Numbered from the stretch's first letter, positions 25,855 to 34,035 are shown. The stretch: DNA of 62,068 nt from Acidobacteriota bacterium (GCA_039030395.1 JBCCEF010000026.1:1-62068), one strand, 5' to 3'. Translations and numbers: made by a program. Notes: a model not told the origin generated them from the sequence alone.

Positions 25855-25873
25855 AAAGCAGCTATCGGGCCAG
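25855..25873 (-). promoter_or_regulatory. Sigma-54 (RpoN) promoter
   Basis: On the minus strand the sequence is CTGGCCCGATAGCTGCTTT. It contains the invariant GG (-24) and GC (-12) with exactly ten bases between, and differs from the YTGGCACGNNNNTTGCW consensus at two positions. Transcription would start near 25846, 37 bases before the GTG of the kinase gene. Two palindromes about 90-125 bases upstream and an NtrC-type activator gene just beyond them support the call. Confidence 0.72.
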
Positions 25874-25955
25874 CCCTCGGACGGCAAGGTAGCCGAGATA
25901 AAGTCCATAAAATGTGTGCTTTGAAGGCGAAGCGCAAGGGATTGCAGAGTCTCTC

Positions 25956-25997
25956 GGTCTCCAAATGGAGACCGGATTCAGTCTCCATTTGGAGACT
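25956..25997. promoter_or_regulatory. Paired palindromic upstream activator sites
   Basis: Two 18-base near-palindromes, GGTCTCCAAATGGAGACC (25956-25973) and AGTCTCCATTTGGAGACT (25980-25997), are centred 24 bases apart. They share TCTCC / GGAGA arms and have central AAAT and ATTT, so the two sites are mirror images. Their distance from the sigma-54 promoter (centres near -118 and -142) is typical of enhancer sites for NtrC-family activators, and such an activator ends 20 bases away at 26017. The minus-strand order is activator gene, sites, promoter, target operon. Confidence 0.68.
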
Positions 25998-26016
25998 GGC
26001 AGGGGCTAGGCGCGCG

Positions 26017-27402
26017 TCAGGCTTGCTGCGGCGAGAGGCCGTGCCGCTGGAGCTTCTTGTAGAGGCCGCTGCGTGAGATTTCGAGCACCCGAGCCGCCTC
26101 GCGGACGTCGCCGGAGAACCGTCGGAGGGTGTTCTGGATGTGCCGTTTCTCGGCTTCCACGAGGCTGGGAACGGGACCCGAAGCCAGTCCGGCCGTCGCC
26201 TCCGATCCGGGTTGCGCGCCGCCTCCGTTGCCGATGGCGCGTTCCACCTCGTCAGCACCGATCGAACGGATGCGGCCAAAGAGTAGGGTGCGCTCAATGA
26301 CGTTGCGCAGTTCGCGAACGTTGCCCGGCCAGGAATGCTCCAAGAGCTTCTCTTCGGCCTCCGGCTCGAGTTCCGGTGCGCTGCAGCCCAGCTCTTGAGC
26401 GAGGCTTCGGCTCAAGCTGCGGGCGAGTTGGACGATGTCTTGCCGCCGCTGGCGCAGCGGTGGAACGACCAGTCGGACGGTGTTGATGCGGTACAGGAGG
26501 TCGAGCCGGAAGTGGCCGGTCTGCGAGCGCGCCTCCAGGTCGTGATGGGTGGCGGCCATCAGCCGCACTTCGGCCCGCCGCTGGCGCACATCGCCGAGGC
26601 GGCGGAAGGTCTTCTCTTCGAGAACTTTGAGCAGCCGCGGTTGGACCTCGGGGCTCATGTCCCCGATCTCGTCGAGGAACAGGCTGCCCCGGTGGGCGAC
26701 CTCGAGCAGCCCCGGTTTGGCGGTCACCGCGCCGGTGAAGGCGCCTTTCTGATGACCGAACAGTTCGCTCTCGAGGAGTTGGCGGGACAGACCGGCGCAG
26801 TTGAGGTCGACCCACGGCTCGTCCCGCCGCGGTCCGTTCTGGTGCAGCCAGCGCGCCAGGACTCCCTTGCCGGTTCCGGTTTCGCCCTGGATCAGCACCG
26901 ATACCGGCACCGCCGCCACCTGGAAGGCTTCCTCCTTCAGGCGCTCGATCGCCGCGCTCGTGCCGACAAAGGGGTCGACTTCCTGTCGCCGGTCACGCTG
27001 TTGAGAGGCCTGGTAGACGCGTTCCGCCTTGCGGCTGTCGGCCAGCCGCCGGGCCATCGTCGCCAGGGTGTCGAGTTCCACCGGTTTGGCGAGAAACTGC
27101 TGCGCACCCTCCTTGATCGACTCGACCGCAAGCTGGATGGTCGCCTCGCCGGTCAATACAATGGCCGCCAGGCCGGGCTCGTGGCGGCGCAGGGTACGCA
27201 GCAGGGCCAGGCCGTCGCCGTCCGGCAGCCGATAGTCGACGACCACCACCTCCGGTCGCGCTTCGAGGAATTTCTCGGCCGCTTCCGAGAGCCGCCCGGC
27301 TTCGATGACCTGGAAGCCGCGTCGGCTGAGAAACCGGGCGATGGCGAACCGAAGATCCTCTTCGTCTTCGACCAGGAGGAGTTTGCCCAACTCGCCGCTC
27401 AC
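26017..27402 (-). CDS. NtrC-family sigma-54-dependent response regulator
   Basis: A 461-residue activator. The receiver (1-120) has LLLVEDEEDL, phospho-Asp in VVVDYRLPDGDG, VLTGEAT and FLAKPV. The AAA+ domain (about 140-375) has Walker A GETGTGKGVLARWL, the sigma-54-contacting GAFTGA loop in GHQKGAFTGAVTAKPG and Walker B LFLDEIGDM. The Fis-type helix-turn-helix is at 420-461 (DVREAARVLEISRSGLYKKLQRHGL). All ATPase residues are present. It starts at GTG 27402, overlapping the kinase stop by 4 bases (GTGA), so that kinase is the probable partner. Its likely target is the promoter immediately downstream. Confidence 0.93.
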   Translation of the reverse strand: MSGELGKLLLVEDEEDLRFAIARFLSRRGFQVIEAGRLSEAAEKFLEARPEVVVVDYRLPDGDGLALLRTLRRHEPGLAAIVLTGEATIQLAVESIKEGAQQFLAKPVELDTLATMARRLADSRKAERVYQASQQRDRRQEVDPFVGTSAAIERLKEEAFQVAAVPVSVLIQGETGTGKGVLARWLHQNGPRRDEPWVDLNCAGLSRQLLESELFGHQKGAFTGAVTAKPGLLEVAHRGSLFLDEIGDMSPEVQPRLLKVLEEKTFRRLGDVRQRRAEVRLMAATHHDLEARSQTGHFRLDLLYRINTVRLVVPPLRQRRQDIVQLARSLSRSLAQELGCSAPELEPEAEEKLLEHSWPGNVRELRNVIERTLLFGRIRSIGADEVERAIGNGGGAQPGSEATAGLASGPVPSLVEAEKRHIQNTLRRFSGDVREAARVLEISRSGLYKKLQRHGLSPQQA

Positions 27403-28169
27403 CCCGCGGACCCGTGCGCGGGCAGCGTCACCCGGGCCACCGCGCCGCCGGTCTTGCGGTTGCGCAGGGCGATCTGGCCCTTGTGTTCGGCCACCACCTT
27501 CTGCACGATCGACAGGCCGAGGCCGGAACCTCCCCGTCGCCGGCTGAAGAACGGTTCGAAGGCGCGAGCGAGTTCGTCCGGCGCGAAGCCCGGTCCCCGA
27601 TCCTGAATCGAGAGCACCACCGAACCACCCTGGGCACGAAGGGCGAGACGCACGACCCGCTCGCCGGGCGCGGCCTCGATGGCCGTGTGCTGAATCGCAT
27701 TGTCCAGGAGGTTCTGGATCATCCGCCGGAGCGCCGCCGGATCCCCTGCCACTTCCGCGTCGCCGACGCAGAGTTCCGGTTGCAACTCGACCTGCGACGT
27801 CAGGAGCGCCAGGTCGGCGGTGGCGATGACGTCCTTCACCAGGCTCCGCATCGCAACCGCTTCGCGCCGCTGGCGGCTCGGACGGGCGAGTTCCAGCAAG
27901 CAGTCCATCAGGAGCGCCAGACGGCGAGCGTCGCGCTGGATGCGAACGCCGTACAGGTCGAAGGGCGCCTCCGGCTCGTCGGTCCAGGCCTCCAGGCCGG
28001 CGAGGATTGAGGCCAAGGGATTGCGGGCCTCGTGGGCGATTTCGGCCACCAGCCGGCCCAGGGTTTCGAAGCTCGGATGGTCGTTCGTCGGGTCTTGTGA
28101 AGGTTTCCGTGAAGGTTTGGCGCGGAGGCCACGGGTGGGCTCCGCGAAGGTCAGCAAGTTCTCGCGCAT
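27399..28169 (-). CDS. Soluble histidine kinase partnering the NtrC-type regulator
   Basis: A 256-residue kinase with no membrane segment and almost no sensor region: 40 residues precede the H box (VAEIAHEARNPLASILAGLEAW). HATPase motifs are MIQNLLDNAIQHT, IQDRGPGFAPDELARAFEPFF and GSGLGLSIVQKVV. The start at ATG 28169 has GGGGGA eight bases upstream; an in-frame TTG at 28190 is less likely. It overlaps the regulator gene by 4 bases. With so little sensor sequence, input must come from a partner protein or from the N-terminal stretch. Confidence 0.88.
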   Translation of the reverse strand: MRENLLTFAEPTRGLRAKPSRKPSQDPTNDHPSFETLGRLVAEIAHEARNPLASILAGLEAWTDEPEAPFDLYGVRIQRDARRLALLMDCLLELARPSRQRREAVAMRSLVKDVIATADLALLTSQVELQPELCVGDAEVAGDPAALRRMIQNLLDNAIQHTAIEAAPGERVVRLALRAQGGSVVLSIQDRGPGFAPDELARAFEPFFSRRRGGSGLGLSIVQKVVAEHKGQIALRNRKTGGAVARVTLPAHGSAG

Positions 28170-28380
28170 GGATACATCCCCCTCAAACAATCAAAACCAG
28201 CGACATCGCCCCGATGCCGCCGAACGGCGTCATTGTAACCTAAGTCGCTTGTTTGTAGTCACTTATGGTGCTTTTCGAAATTCTAGAAGGGCGGTTTTTA
28301 GGCTGTGAAGTGAGACTTCCGGTGGCTCTTCCGAAAGCGAGCGGACTCCGCGCCGCTCCGAGGAGTCAGTGGGCCGGTCG

Positions 28381-28409
28381 TTGACCCCTCTGGGAGGCCG
28401 TGATACGTT
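28381..28409 (+). promoter_or_regulatory. Sigma-70-type promoter for rplU-rpmA
   Basis: TTGACC (28381-28386) and TACGTT (28404-28409) are separated by 17 bases. Transcription would start near 28416, about 50 bases before the rplU ATG. The inverted pair CACAACG/CTGTGG lies in the leader, but no known L21 leader motif was recognised. Confidence 0.5.
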
Positions 28410-28467
28410 CTCCCGTCCACAACGCTGTGGAATGCCGTAGGAGTGTGTCCCTAGGAGTTTGTTCCCA

Positions 28468-28776
28468 ATGTATGCATTGATCGAAGCTGGTGGAAAGCAA
28501 TACCGGGTCGAGCCCGGCGATGTGATCGACATCGAGATGATGGCCGAGGTCGAGGATTCCGTGTCCTTCGACCGCGTGCTGATGGTGTCCGACGGAAGCG
28601 ACGTCACCGTGGGTACACCGGTGGTGGACGGAGCCGTTGTCAAGGCGTCCGTTGTCGACCAGGTGCGGGGCCCTAAGATCCGCGTCTTCAAGATGAAGCG
28701 CCGCAAGGGCTACCGGCGGACCAACGGTCACCGGCAGAACTACCTGCGGGTGCGGATCGACGACATCTCGGCTTGA
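28468..28776 (+). CDS. rplU: 50S ribosomal protein L21
   Basis: A 102-residue protein matching the family length. Motifs are MYALIEAGGKQYRVEPGDVIDIE at the N-terminus, VVDGAVVKASVVDQVRGPKIRVFKMKRRKGYRRTNGHRQNYLRVRI at the C-terminus. ATG 28468 was chosen over the in-frame TTG at 28459 because L21 starts MYA; an AGGAG lies ten bases upstream. It is first in the conserved order rplU-rpmA-obgE. Confidence 0.97.
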   Translation: MYALIEAGGKQYRVEPGDVIDIEMMAEVEDSVSFDRVLMVSDGSDVTVGTPVVDGAVVKASVVDQVRGPKIRVFKMKRRKGYRRTNGHRQNYLRVRIDDISA

Positions 28777-28829
28777 CGCCGCGCGTCCGGCTCTCCGCCC
28801 ACGCGGCGGCGGCGCGAAAGGAGTGACAG

Positions 28830-29087
28830 ATGGCACATAAGAAAGGGCAGGGATCGAGCCGCAACGGCCGCGATTCGAATCCGAAGAACCTGGGCGTCAA
28901 GATCTACGGCGGCCAGGCCATCAAGAGCGGGCAGATCATCCTGCGCCAGCGGGGAACCCCCTTCAAAGCGGGTGAGAACGTTGGCCGTGGCAACGACGAC
29001 ACGCTGTTCGCCATGGCCCCTGGAACCGTCGAATTCCAGGATCGTGGGCGCCACGGCAAGGTCGTGCACGTCCGCCTTGGCGAGTAG
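28830..29087 (+). CDS. rpmA: 50S ribosomal protein L27
   Basis: An 85-residue protein with the conserved N-terminus [29 protein letters not shown], which reaches the peptidyl transferase centre, and [31 protein letters not shown]. There is no Firmicutes-type N-terminal cleavage extension. GAAAGGAG lies 8 bases before the ATG. It is followed by a stem-loop at 29092 that belongs to a repeat copy. Confidence 0.97.
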   Translation: MAHKKGQGSSRNGRDSNPKNLGVKIYGGQAIKSGQIILRQRGTPFKAGENVGRGNDDTLFAMAPGTVEFQDRGRHGKVVHVRLGE

Positions 29088-29091
29088 CGGG

Positions 29092-29225
29092 TCGCTGAAA
29101 TAGCGCTTCGCGTATGATTTCAGCAACGCCGCTACTCCGTTCTTCTCAGGGGGCCGGGCGCCCCCTCGCCCTGCGGGCTCACCCCGTCCATGGCGGCTCC
29201 GCCGCCGCCTCGCCCGTAGGGCTCG
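29092..29225 (-). repeat. Composite dispersed repeat, copy 3 (inverted)
   Basis: On the minus strand: GAGCCCTACGGGCGAGGCGG, a GGCGGCGGAGCCGCC hairpin, ATGGACGGGGTGAGCC and GCGCCCGGCCCCCT. The stem-loop GTTGCTGAAATCATACGCGAAGCGCTATTTCAGCGAC follows, beginning four bases after the rpmA stop on the plus strand. The stem-loop could act as the terminator or attenuator of rplU-rpmA. Confidence 0.75.
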
Positions 29226-29284
29226 GAGTGAACTGCCGGCCGGCGTTGGTACCCTGGTAGTACGATCTCCTTCTCTAGAATTCC

Positions 29285-30361
29285 TTGATTTTTCTCGACG
29301 AAGCGAAAATCCGCGTCCTGGGTGGGCGCGGAGGATCGGGCTGTGTTGCTTTTCGGCGCGAGAAGTTCGTGCCGAAGGGCGGGCCGGCCGGTGGTGATGG
29401 GGGCAAGGGCGGTTCCGTGTGGCTGCGAGCGGACGCCGGCATGAATACCCTTTTCCCCCTGCGTGGCAAGTACCGGTGGGCCGCCGAGCGCGGGCGCCAC
29501 GGCGAGGGTTCCGACAAGACCGGCCGAAGCGGCGCGGACACGGTGATCCTGGTTCCCTGCGGTACTCAGGCCTGGGACATCGAGAGCGGCAAGCTGCTCG
29601 GTGAACTGCTGGCCGAGGGGGAGCGATTGGAGGTTGCCGCCGGCGGCGACGGTGGCCGCGGCAACGCCCGCTTCGCCACCGCGACCAACCGCGCGCCGCG
29701 GCGCGCCGAGCCGGGATTCCCGGGCGAAGAGCGGGAACTGCGGCTGGAACTCAAGCTGATCGCCGACGTCGGTGTGGTGGGCTTGCCGAATGCCGGCAAG
29801 TCGACCTTCATCAGCCGAGTGACGGCGGCGCGCCCCAAGATCGCGGATTATCCCTTCACCACTTTGGTGCCGCAACTCGGAGTGGTCGCCTCGGACGTCA
29901 TGGCCGATCCTTTCGTGATCGCCGATCTGCCGGGACTGATCGAGGGTGCCTCCGAAGGTGCGGGCTTGGGATATCGCTTCCTGCGGCACGTGGAGCGCTG
30001 CCGGGTGCTCCTGCACCTGGTCGATCTCTCCACCATTGAAGGCGATGTGGCGGACGACCTGGAGGCGATCGAAAAGGAGCTAGGCGCCTTTCGCCAGGAG
30101 CTACTGGATCGCCCCCGGCTGATCGTTGGCAGCAAGGCGGATGCAGGCCTGCCGGAGCGCCGTCAGGGGCTGCGCGCCGCCGCCGCCGAACGCGGAGCGC
30201 CGTACTTCGAGATCAGTTCGGTGACCGGCGAAGGCTTGGCCGTGGCGTTGCGGGAACTCGCCCGACGCCTGGCCGAGGCGAAGCGCGCCGAAGGAGCGGA
30301 GGATAGCGAGGAAACGGTGGAGTGGTCGCCCCTTGGTCCGCCGCGCGGAGAGGATTCTTGA
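29285..30361 (+). CDS. obgE: Obg family GTPase CgtA
   Basis: A 358-residue ribosome-assembly GTPase. The Gly-rich Obg fold (1-158) has DEAKIRVLGGRGGSGCVAFRREKFVPKGGPAGGDGGKGG. The G domain has G1 GLPNAGKST, G2 DYPFTTLVPQLG, G3 IADLPGLIEGAS, G4-like GSKAD and G5 ISSVTGEG. G4 reads VGSKAD rather than the usual NKxD, a small deviation. The only good start is TTG 29285 (LIFLDEAKI); no strong ribosome binding site is visible. The C-terminus is an acidic tail. It overlaps nadD by 4 bases. Confidence 0.95.
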   Translation: MIFLDEAKIRVLGGRGGSGCVAFRREKFVPKGGPAGGDGGKGGSVWLRADAGMNTLFPLRGKYRWAAERGRHGEGSDKTGRSGADTVILVPCGTQAWDIESGKLLGELLAEGERLEVAAGGDGGRGNARFATATNRAPRRAEPGFPGEERELRLELKLIADVGVVGLPNAGKSTFISRVTAARPKIADYPFTTLVPQLGVVASDVMADPFVIADLPGLIEGASEGAGLGYRFLRHVERCRVLLHLVDLSTIEGDVADDLEAIEKELGAFRQELLDRPRLIVGSKADAGLPERRQGLRAAAAERGAPYFEISSVTGEGLAVALRELARRLAEAKRAEGAEDSEETVEWSPLGPPRGEDS

Positions 30362-30972
30362 AGGGGCGCATCGGCCTCTTCGGAGGCAGCTTCGACCCGG
30401 TCCATCGCGGCCACCTCGATCCGATTCTCGATGCCCGCCGCCGCCTCGGCCTGGAGCGCGTGATCTTTCTGCCGACGGCGCGACCGCCGCACAAGCCGAA
30501 GCGGCGCTTTGCACCGGCGCTGATGCGCTACGCGATGGTCGAACTGGCTTTGCTCGACGAGCCGGACCTATGGGTGTCAGACCACGAACTCCTGGGCGAG
30601 GGGCCAACCTACACGGTGGATACGGTGGCTCATTTCGCCGACCGCTGGCCGGGGGCGGAGCTGGTGCTGTTGATCGGCAGCGACTCGTTCGCCGAATTGC
30701 CCACCTGGAGGCGCTGGCGGGAACTGATCGAACGCATTCGCCTGGCCGTGCTGGTGCGTCCCGGCTGGGAGCCGGAAGCCCTGCGGGGTGAATTGCCGGC
30801 GGAATTGCGGCGGTTGATGGACCGTCAGCGGATCGACTTCGTGGCGGACCGGCCGCGACCGATTTCTTCGACCGACCTGCGGGATCGGCTGGCCACCGGC
30901 GATGAGTTGCCGGACGGCTGGATCCCTGAGCAGGTGCTACGATTCATTGAGAAATACAAGCTCTACCGATGA
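30358..30972 (+). CDS. nadD: Nicotinate-nucleotide adenylyltransferase
   Basis: A 204-residue enzyme forming nicotinate adenine dinucleotide from nicotinate mononucleotide and ATP. It has the nucleotidyltransferase signature GLFGGSFDPVHRGHL (HxGH), the FLPTARPPHK loop and LIGSDSFAELPTW. The C-terminal ISSTDLRDRL is the ISxTxxR motif. It starts at TTG 30358, overlapping the obgE stop (TTGA). The longer in-frame GTG at 30322 lies inside obgE and adds no family sequence. It overlaps rsfS by 4 bases. Confidence 0.94.
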   Translation: MKGRIGLFGGSFDPVHRGHLDPILDARRRLGLERVIFLPTARPPHKPKRRFAPALMRYAMVELALLDEPDLWVSDHELLGEGPTYTVDTVAHFADRWPGAELVLLIGSDSFAELPTWRRWRELIERIRLAVLVRPGWEPEALRGELPAELRRLMDRQRIDFVADRPRPISSTDLRDRLATGDELPDGWIPEQVLRFIEKYKLYR

Positions 30973-31436
30973 AAACAGCCAGCCCATCCGAATCCCCGTC
31001 CGAATCCAACGCCCAGACCGGCCGGTCCGGCAAGCCAGAGGTTCCCGACGTCAGCGCTCGCGTTGCCCTCGCCGTCGCGGCGGCGGAAGACCGCCAGGCG
31101 GCCGATCTGCGGGTGCTCGACCTGTCCGAGGTGAGCGGTTTCACGGACTACTTCATGCTCTGTAGTGGCACCAACGAACGCCAGGTGCAAGCCATCGCAG
31201 AAGCGGTGGAAGGGGCTCTGCGGTCGCACGGAGTTCGCGCTCTCCACGTCGAGGGCCTGCGCGCCAGCGCCTGGGTTTTGCTCGACTTCGGGTCGCTGGT
31301 GGTCAACGTCTTCCTCGACGAGAGCCGGCGCTACTACGGCCTCGAGAATCTCTGGAACGACGCTCCGGAGGTCACCGCGGACTTCACCCAAGCCGGCACC
31401 GCGGCCGCCGACGGCGATTTCCCCAACGGAGATTGA
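30969..31436 (+). CDS. rsfS: Ribosomal silencing factor RsfS
   Basis: A 155-residue RsfS/DUF143 protein that binds L14 and blocks subunit joining. It has the core DLRVLDLSEVSGFTDYFMLCSGTNERQVQAIAEAVEGALR and EGLRASAWVLLDFGSLVVNVFLDESRRYYGLENLW. A 35-residue Ser/Pro-rich N-terminal extension and a 20-residue tail lie outside the fold. ATGA overlap with nadD; TTGA overlap with the following AAA+ gene. Confidence 0.94.
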   Translation: MKTASPSESPSESNAQTGRSGKPEVPDVSARVALAVAAAEDRQAADLRVLDLSEVSGFTDYFMLCSGTNERQVQAIAEAVEGALRSHGVRALHVEGLRASAWVLLDFGSLVVNVFLDESRRYYGLENLWNDAPEVTADFTQAGTAAADGDFPNGD

Positions 31437-32338
31437 GCCCCGACCTCGCCACCCTGCTCGCCACCTCTCCGGCCCTGCGCCGGCAACTGGTCGGCATCGA
31501 AAAGGTTGCCGGGGTGCTCGCCCCGGTGCTGCTCCTTGGCGAGGCCGGTAGCGGCCGCTCGACCTTGGCCCGCGCCCTCCACCGGGCCGGTGGCCGACCG
31601 CAGGGGCCACTGGTCGAGGTCGACTGCGGCGCTATTCCTCCGGATCTCTTCGACAGCGAATTGTTCGGCTATCGTGCCGGCGCCTTCACCGGCGCGGTGA
31701 GCGATTCCCCCGGCCGCCTCGGCCGGGCCGCCGGCGGCACGCTGGTGCTCGATCGGGTGGAGAGCCTTCCCCAGAGCGTGCAGCCCAAGCTGCTGCGGGT
31801 GGTGGCGGAGGGAGTCTTCTCGCGTCTCGGAGGCGAGGAACAGGCGGCCGACGTGCGCTTTGTGGCGATCGGTGGATCGGATCTGCCGCGGCGGGTCGAG
31901 GGCGGGGCCTTCCGCTCGGATCTCTACTACCGGCTGGCGGTGGTGTCTTACGAGGTGCCGCCGCTGCGCGACCGGCGCGACGAGATTCCGCACTTGGCCG
32001 AAGCGCTGCTGGCGGATCTAGCAATCCGTCTGGGCCGGTCGCCGGACATCGACCTCGACCGCCAGGCTCTGTCGTGGATGACCGGCCATCCCTGGCCGGG
32101 AAATCTGACCGAGCTGCGCAATGTCCTGGAGCGCTCGCTGGTAGTGAATACCTCCGGCTCGGTGCTGGCCCCGGAAGCCCCGGCGTCGGCCCGTCCCCGG
32201 TCCTTGGCGGAAGTGGAGAAGGAAGAGATCCTGCGCGCCCTGGCCCACACCCGCGGCCATCAGGGGCGTGCGGCCGAAATGCTCGGCATCAGCCGCAAGG
32301 CACTGTGGGAAAAGCGCCGCCGCCACGGCATTCCCTAG
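31433..32338 (+). CDS. Degenerate sigma-54 interaction (NtrC-like AAA+) protein
   Basis: A 301-residue protein with an AAA+ sigma-54 activator domain and a Fis-type DNA-binding tail (QGRAAEMLGISRKALWEKRRRHGIP), but no receiver or sensor domain. The GAFTGA loop (83-88) is intact. However, Walker A reads GEAGSGRST, with Arg42 in place of the catalytic Lys. Walker B reads LVLDRVES, with Arg108 in place of Glu. ATP hydrolysis is therefore probably impaired. The TTG start overlaps the rsfS stop, so it is the last gene of the obgE-nadD-rsfS message. It could be an inactive or dominant regulator, or one with altered chemistry. Confidence 0.85.
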   Translation: MSPDLATLLATSPALRRQLVGIEKVAGVLAPVLLLGEAGSGRSTLARALHRAGGRPQGPLVEVDCGAIPPDLFDSELFGYRAGAFTGAVSDSPGRLGRAAGGTLVLDRVESLPQSVQPKLLRVVAEGVFSRLGGEEQAADVRFVAIGGSDLPRRVEGGAFRSDLYYRLAVVSYEVPPLRDRRDEIPHLAEALLADLAIRLGRSPDIDLDRQALSWMTGHPWPGNLTELRNVLERSLVVNTSGSVLAPEAPASARPRSLAEVEKEEILRALAHTRGHQGRAAEMLGISRKALWEKRRRHGIP

Positions 32339-32391
32339 CGACCACCATACTTTGCAGAATCTCGGTTGAGCCAGAACCTTTGCAACTAGGT

Positions 32392-32543
32392 CCCGAACCC
32401 GGAGGGTGAGGCGGCGGCGGAGCCGCCGAGGACGGGGTGAGCCCGAAAGCAGAGCTTGCGGGTGAGGGGCAGGCCGCGTCCGGGCCTAGAGACCATCAGC
32501 AAAAGGGCTGCTGAAATCATGCGCTAGGCGCTTCAGCAGCCCC
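32392..32543 (+). repeat. Composite dispersed repeat, copy 4, ending in a strong stem-loop
   Basis: It contains GAACCCGGAGGGTGAGGCGG, a GGCGGCGGAGCCGCC hairpin, GAGGACGGGGTGAGCCCGAAAG and the CATCAGC junction. The stem-loop at 32505-32542 has a perfect 11-base stem (GGGCTGCTGAA / TTCAGCAGCCC). It lies between two convergent genes and could terminate both, although no T-tract follows. Confidence 0.8.
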
Positions 32544-32546
32544 CAT

Positions 32547-33569
32547 TTACCCGACCTTCTGTTGGTCGTCGCGCAGGTCACCGGGGTGCCGGTCGCTCGG
32601 CAACCGCAAATCAACACTGCCGCGCAGGCTGCGCAGCCGGCGCAGTTCGACCTCCGGGATCTGAACGAACACCTCCACAACATCCGGGTCGAGCTGCGAA
32701 CCGGCCACCCGCTCCAATTCCTCGATCGCCTCCTTGTGGCCCTTGGCGCGCCGATAGGGCCGCTCCGAGGTGATCGCATCGTAGGTATCGACCACGGCGA
32801 AGATGCGCGCCGTCAAGGGGATTTCTTCGCCCGACAGGCCACGCGGATAGCCGGCGCCGTCCCACCGTTCGTGGTGGCTGTAGACCACCGACAGGGCCGG
32901 CTTCAGGAACTTCACGTCGGCGAGAATCTCGTAGCCCCAGTTGGCGTGCTGGCGCATGATGTGCCATTCCTCTTCGGTCAGCGGTCCGACCTTGCGCAGG
33001 ATGGCGTCCGGCACGGCGATCTTGCCGACATCGTGGAGTAGCGCACCCCACTCGATAGCGCGCAGGAAGTCCGGCCGGTGGATGTTCATGGAACGCGCCA
33101 GGGCGACGGCGTACTGGGCGACCCGGAAGGAATGGCCACTGGTCTCCTGGTCGCGAGCGTCCACCGCCGCCACCACCGCGCCGATCGCTTCTACGTAGGA
33201 GCTTTCGCGGTCTGTCTGGGATTGCTCGAAGGAGTGAACCAGGTGGCGCAGAGCCTGGCGCAGGTGCTCGATCTCTCGGATCTGCTGTGTGTCGAGCATG
33301 CTCTGAGACAGTTCGTGGACGCCGCCGAAGTCCCGCCGCCGGGTGCCCGCGTGGGCCATTTCTTCTGTCATTTCCGAAAGCTGGCGGAGCGGCCGGGAAA
33401 GATCCCGGGAAACGGCCCAGGCAATCACGCCGGCGATGCCCAGGGCGAGCGCCGCCAAGAAAAAGATTCGCAGTGGGAAGGAGGAAATGTAAGAACTTAC
33501 AAGGACGCCCAAGAACCCGATCGTCACCAGCAAGAACGACGTTCCGAATACACGAGTCTGGAGCCTCAT
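32547..33569 (-). CDS. Membrane HD-GYP domain protein (cyclic-di-GMP phosphodiesterase candidate)
   Basis: A 340-residue protein. Two membrane helices (about 8-50) precede a HAMP-like linker (SRDLSRPLRQLSEMTEEMA) and a coiled coil. The HD-GYP domain (about 150-320) has HSFRVAQYAVALA, the metal-binding HDVGK in GALLHDVGKIAVPDAIL, HANWGYEIL, YSHHERWDGAGYPRGLSGEEIP (HHExxDGxGYP, the GYP motif) and AVVDTYDAITSERPYR. All metal and GYP residues are present, so activity is expected. ATG 33569 (GGAG eight bases upstream) is preferred over GTG 33590. Confidence 0.92.
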   Translation of the reverse strand: MRLQTRVFGTSFLLVTIGFLGVLVSSYISSFPLRIFFLAALALGIAGVIAWAVSRDLSRPLRQLSEMTEEMAHAGTRRRDFGGVHELSQSMLDTQQIREIEHLRQALRHLVHSFEQSQTDRESSYVEAIGAVVAAVDARDQETSGHSFRVAQYAVALARSMNIHRPDFLRAIEWGALLHDVGKIAVPDAILRKVGPLTEEEWHIMRQHANWGYEILADVKFLKPALSVVYSHHERWDGAGYPRGLSGEEIPLTARIFAVVDTYDAITSERPYRRAKGHKEAIEELERVAGSQLDPDVVEVFVQIPEVELRRLRSLRGSVDLRLPSDRHPGDLRDDQQKVG

Positions 33570-33668
33570 CGAGAAATCTCCAGGATCCACTTCGGACGGG
33601 GCAGCGGTCCGTTCGTTTCAGAACAGCCCAACAAGAAAATCTTCAATCCCAACACCGGCGGAATTATA

Positions 33669-33726
33669 TGCCAATTTTCCCCAATGAGCGAGGCCTTAAC
33701 GGCATCTGCGCTAATCTAAATTGGCA
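33669..33726. repeat. 9-base inverted repeat in the HD-GYP upstream region
   Basis: TGCCAATTT (33669-33677) and AAATTGGCA (33718-33726) are perfect inverted copies separated by 40 bases. They sit about 100-157 bases upstream of the HD-GYP start, in an AT-rich patch. They could be paired operator half-sites or the ends of a small element; no protein is assigned. Confidence 0.45.
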
Positions 33727-33981
33727 GTAGTGTAGATTTGTAAATGTTATGGTTTGCGACGTTTTCGGTTTCTCTCGGCCCGGTTCCATCCGGGTGGAAA
33801 ATATTCGTGCGAGGGGATAACCGGCGGCGTTTCTCGCGCGCTACCCGGCGCGCCGAGAGACGGCTGGAGCGCGCCGGGAGCCACTTTGAAAAAAATTCAG
33901 GCGGTCGAACCTCCGCCGAGCGGCGGGGTAATCCGCGGATTCTTTACGCCGAGAGCCTCGAATTTCGAGGCGCAACGAGTC

Positions 33982-34035
33982 GGTGAGTCGAGGGGGCGGT
34001 CCCGCGTCCGGGCGCCCAGCCCCGCTCGAAAATGA
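33982..34035 (+). repeat. Composite dispersed repeat, partial copy 5
   Basis: Only the second half of module one is present (GGTGAGTCGAGGGGGCGGTCC, then GCGTCCGGGCGCCCAGCCCCG). It abuts the stop codon of the minus-strand crotonase gene at 34037. Confidence 0.6.

Noticed and set aside
33754-34035. 93-codon plus-strand frame
   Set aside because: Low-complexity Arg/Pro-rich, and its end is a dispersed repeat copy.
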